From: Thermoleophilaceae bacterium
GTDB lineage: Bacteria; Actinomycetota; Thermoleophilia; Solirubrobacterales; Thermoleophilaceae
Reading direction: 5' to 3'
Length of the DNA stretch: 48,493 bases
Assembly: GCA_025928265.1 (NCBI GenBank)
Contig: JAICJV010000012.1
Span: 1-48,493 of the forward strand
Part shown: positions 48,415-48,493 of the stretch, piece by piece
Position numbering within the stretch: the stretch's first letter is position 1
Layout of the letters: each line of letters begins with the position of its first letter
Position numbers and translations under genes: made by a program
The notes under the pieces: generated by a model
What the model saw: only the letters and a program-made list of their open reading frames with translations
Told to the model about the DNA's origin: nothing
The model's database searches: none

Positions 48415-48493
48415 CTGATCTCGCCGAGCGAGGTCATGCGGCGCAGCTCCGAGTAGCGCTCGTCGATCTCGCGGCGTGTGAGCCGCGCGACAC
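48411..48493 (-). CDS. C-terminal end of an unidentified protein (cut by right edge)
   Basis: The last 26 codons of a minus-strand gene ending in TAA. The encoded end is highly charged and helical (RLTRREIDERYSELRRMTS then LGEIS). Too little is visible to name a family. Overlaps the SHOCT stop codon tail-to-tail. Confidence 0.6.
   Translation of the reverse strand, partial: VARLTRREIDERYSELRRMTSLGEIS

Noticed and set aside
48143-48418. Alternative 91-codon frame over the SHOCT region, using the strong ribosome binding site
   Set aside because: Its product has no helical SHOCT pattern and is rich in Ser/Thr/Cys, whereas the other frame carries the recognisable domain; I keep it only as part of the frame-mismatch finding.

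Overview
The window is very GC-rich and compactly coded. The gene content points to an actinobacterium, most likely of the class Thermoleophilia (Solirubrobacterales-like). That placement is inferred from an actinobacterial Kgd-type 2-oxoglutarate dehydrogenase, a six-gene mce block, a CHAD/SixA/Ppx/Ppk cluster, DUF1707, DipZ, and secreted proteins with basic tails. About 95 percent of the sequence is coding, and no gene-free stretch exceeds 300 bases. Many neighbouring genes overlap by 1 to 4 bases (ATGA, GTGA, TAGTG). I see no insertion sequence, prophage or CRISPR array.

Layout: 1-687 is the N-terminal part of an Lhr-type helicase (minus), cut by the left edge. 813-3346 (plus) holds a secreted basic-tailed protein and a membrane GGDEF protein. 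10162-3221 (minus) is one long run: pstS, pstC, pstA, pstB, phoU, a HATPase of the anti-sigma type, a small unknown protein, and a DipZ-type thiol-disulfide protein. Divergent from it, 10305-15575 (plus) carries an OmpR-type response regulator, SixA, Ppx/GppA, two CHAD half-proteins and polyphosphate kinase, followed by a GGDEF/HD-GYP protein (15641-17308). A phased pair of TTCAC repeats between pstS and the regulator looks like a PHO box. The island therefore appears to couple phosphate uptake and sensing to polyphosphate metabolism. A tRNA-Asp follows at 17340.

17549-23417 is a mixed region: a secreted protein, an alpha/beta hydrolase, a DUF4232-like secreted protein, two short-chain dehydrogenases and a CocE-type secreted hydrolase. 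27859-23483 (minus) encodes a 2-oxoglutarate dehydrogenase fusion (two lipoyl domains, E3-binding domain, E2 core, E1). It is interrupted by one in-frame TAG where actinobacterial relatives have Gln. 27924-34024 (plus) carries an AGPS-like flavoprotein, a three-gene cassette (HEAT-like, HExxHxxGxxD metallopeptidase-like, DUF3892-like), an MBL-fold hydrolase, a DUF1707 protein and a SRPBCC protein. 34021-39933 includes metF, a small unknown protein, a saccharopine-dehydrogenase-like oxidoreductase, moaA, two small proteins, citrate synthase and a small membrane protein.

40016-48215 (plus) is a six-gene mce block with no yrbE permease or ATPase beside it. The right end holds a small SHOCT protein and the C-terminal tail of an unidentified minus-strand gene.

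The observations most worth checking are the amber codon inside the oxoglutarate dehydrogenase fusion, the HEAT/metallopeptidase/DUF3892 cassette, the PHO-box-centred phosphate/polyphosphate island with its split CHAD protein, the missing HD histidine in the GGDEF/HD-GYP protein, the orphan mce block, and a heptanucleotide repeat inside the second mce gene. All calls come from reading the sequence; no database search was run.
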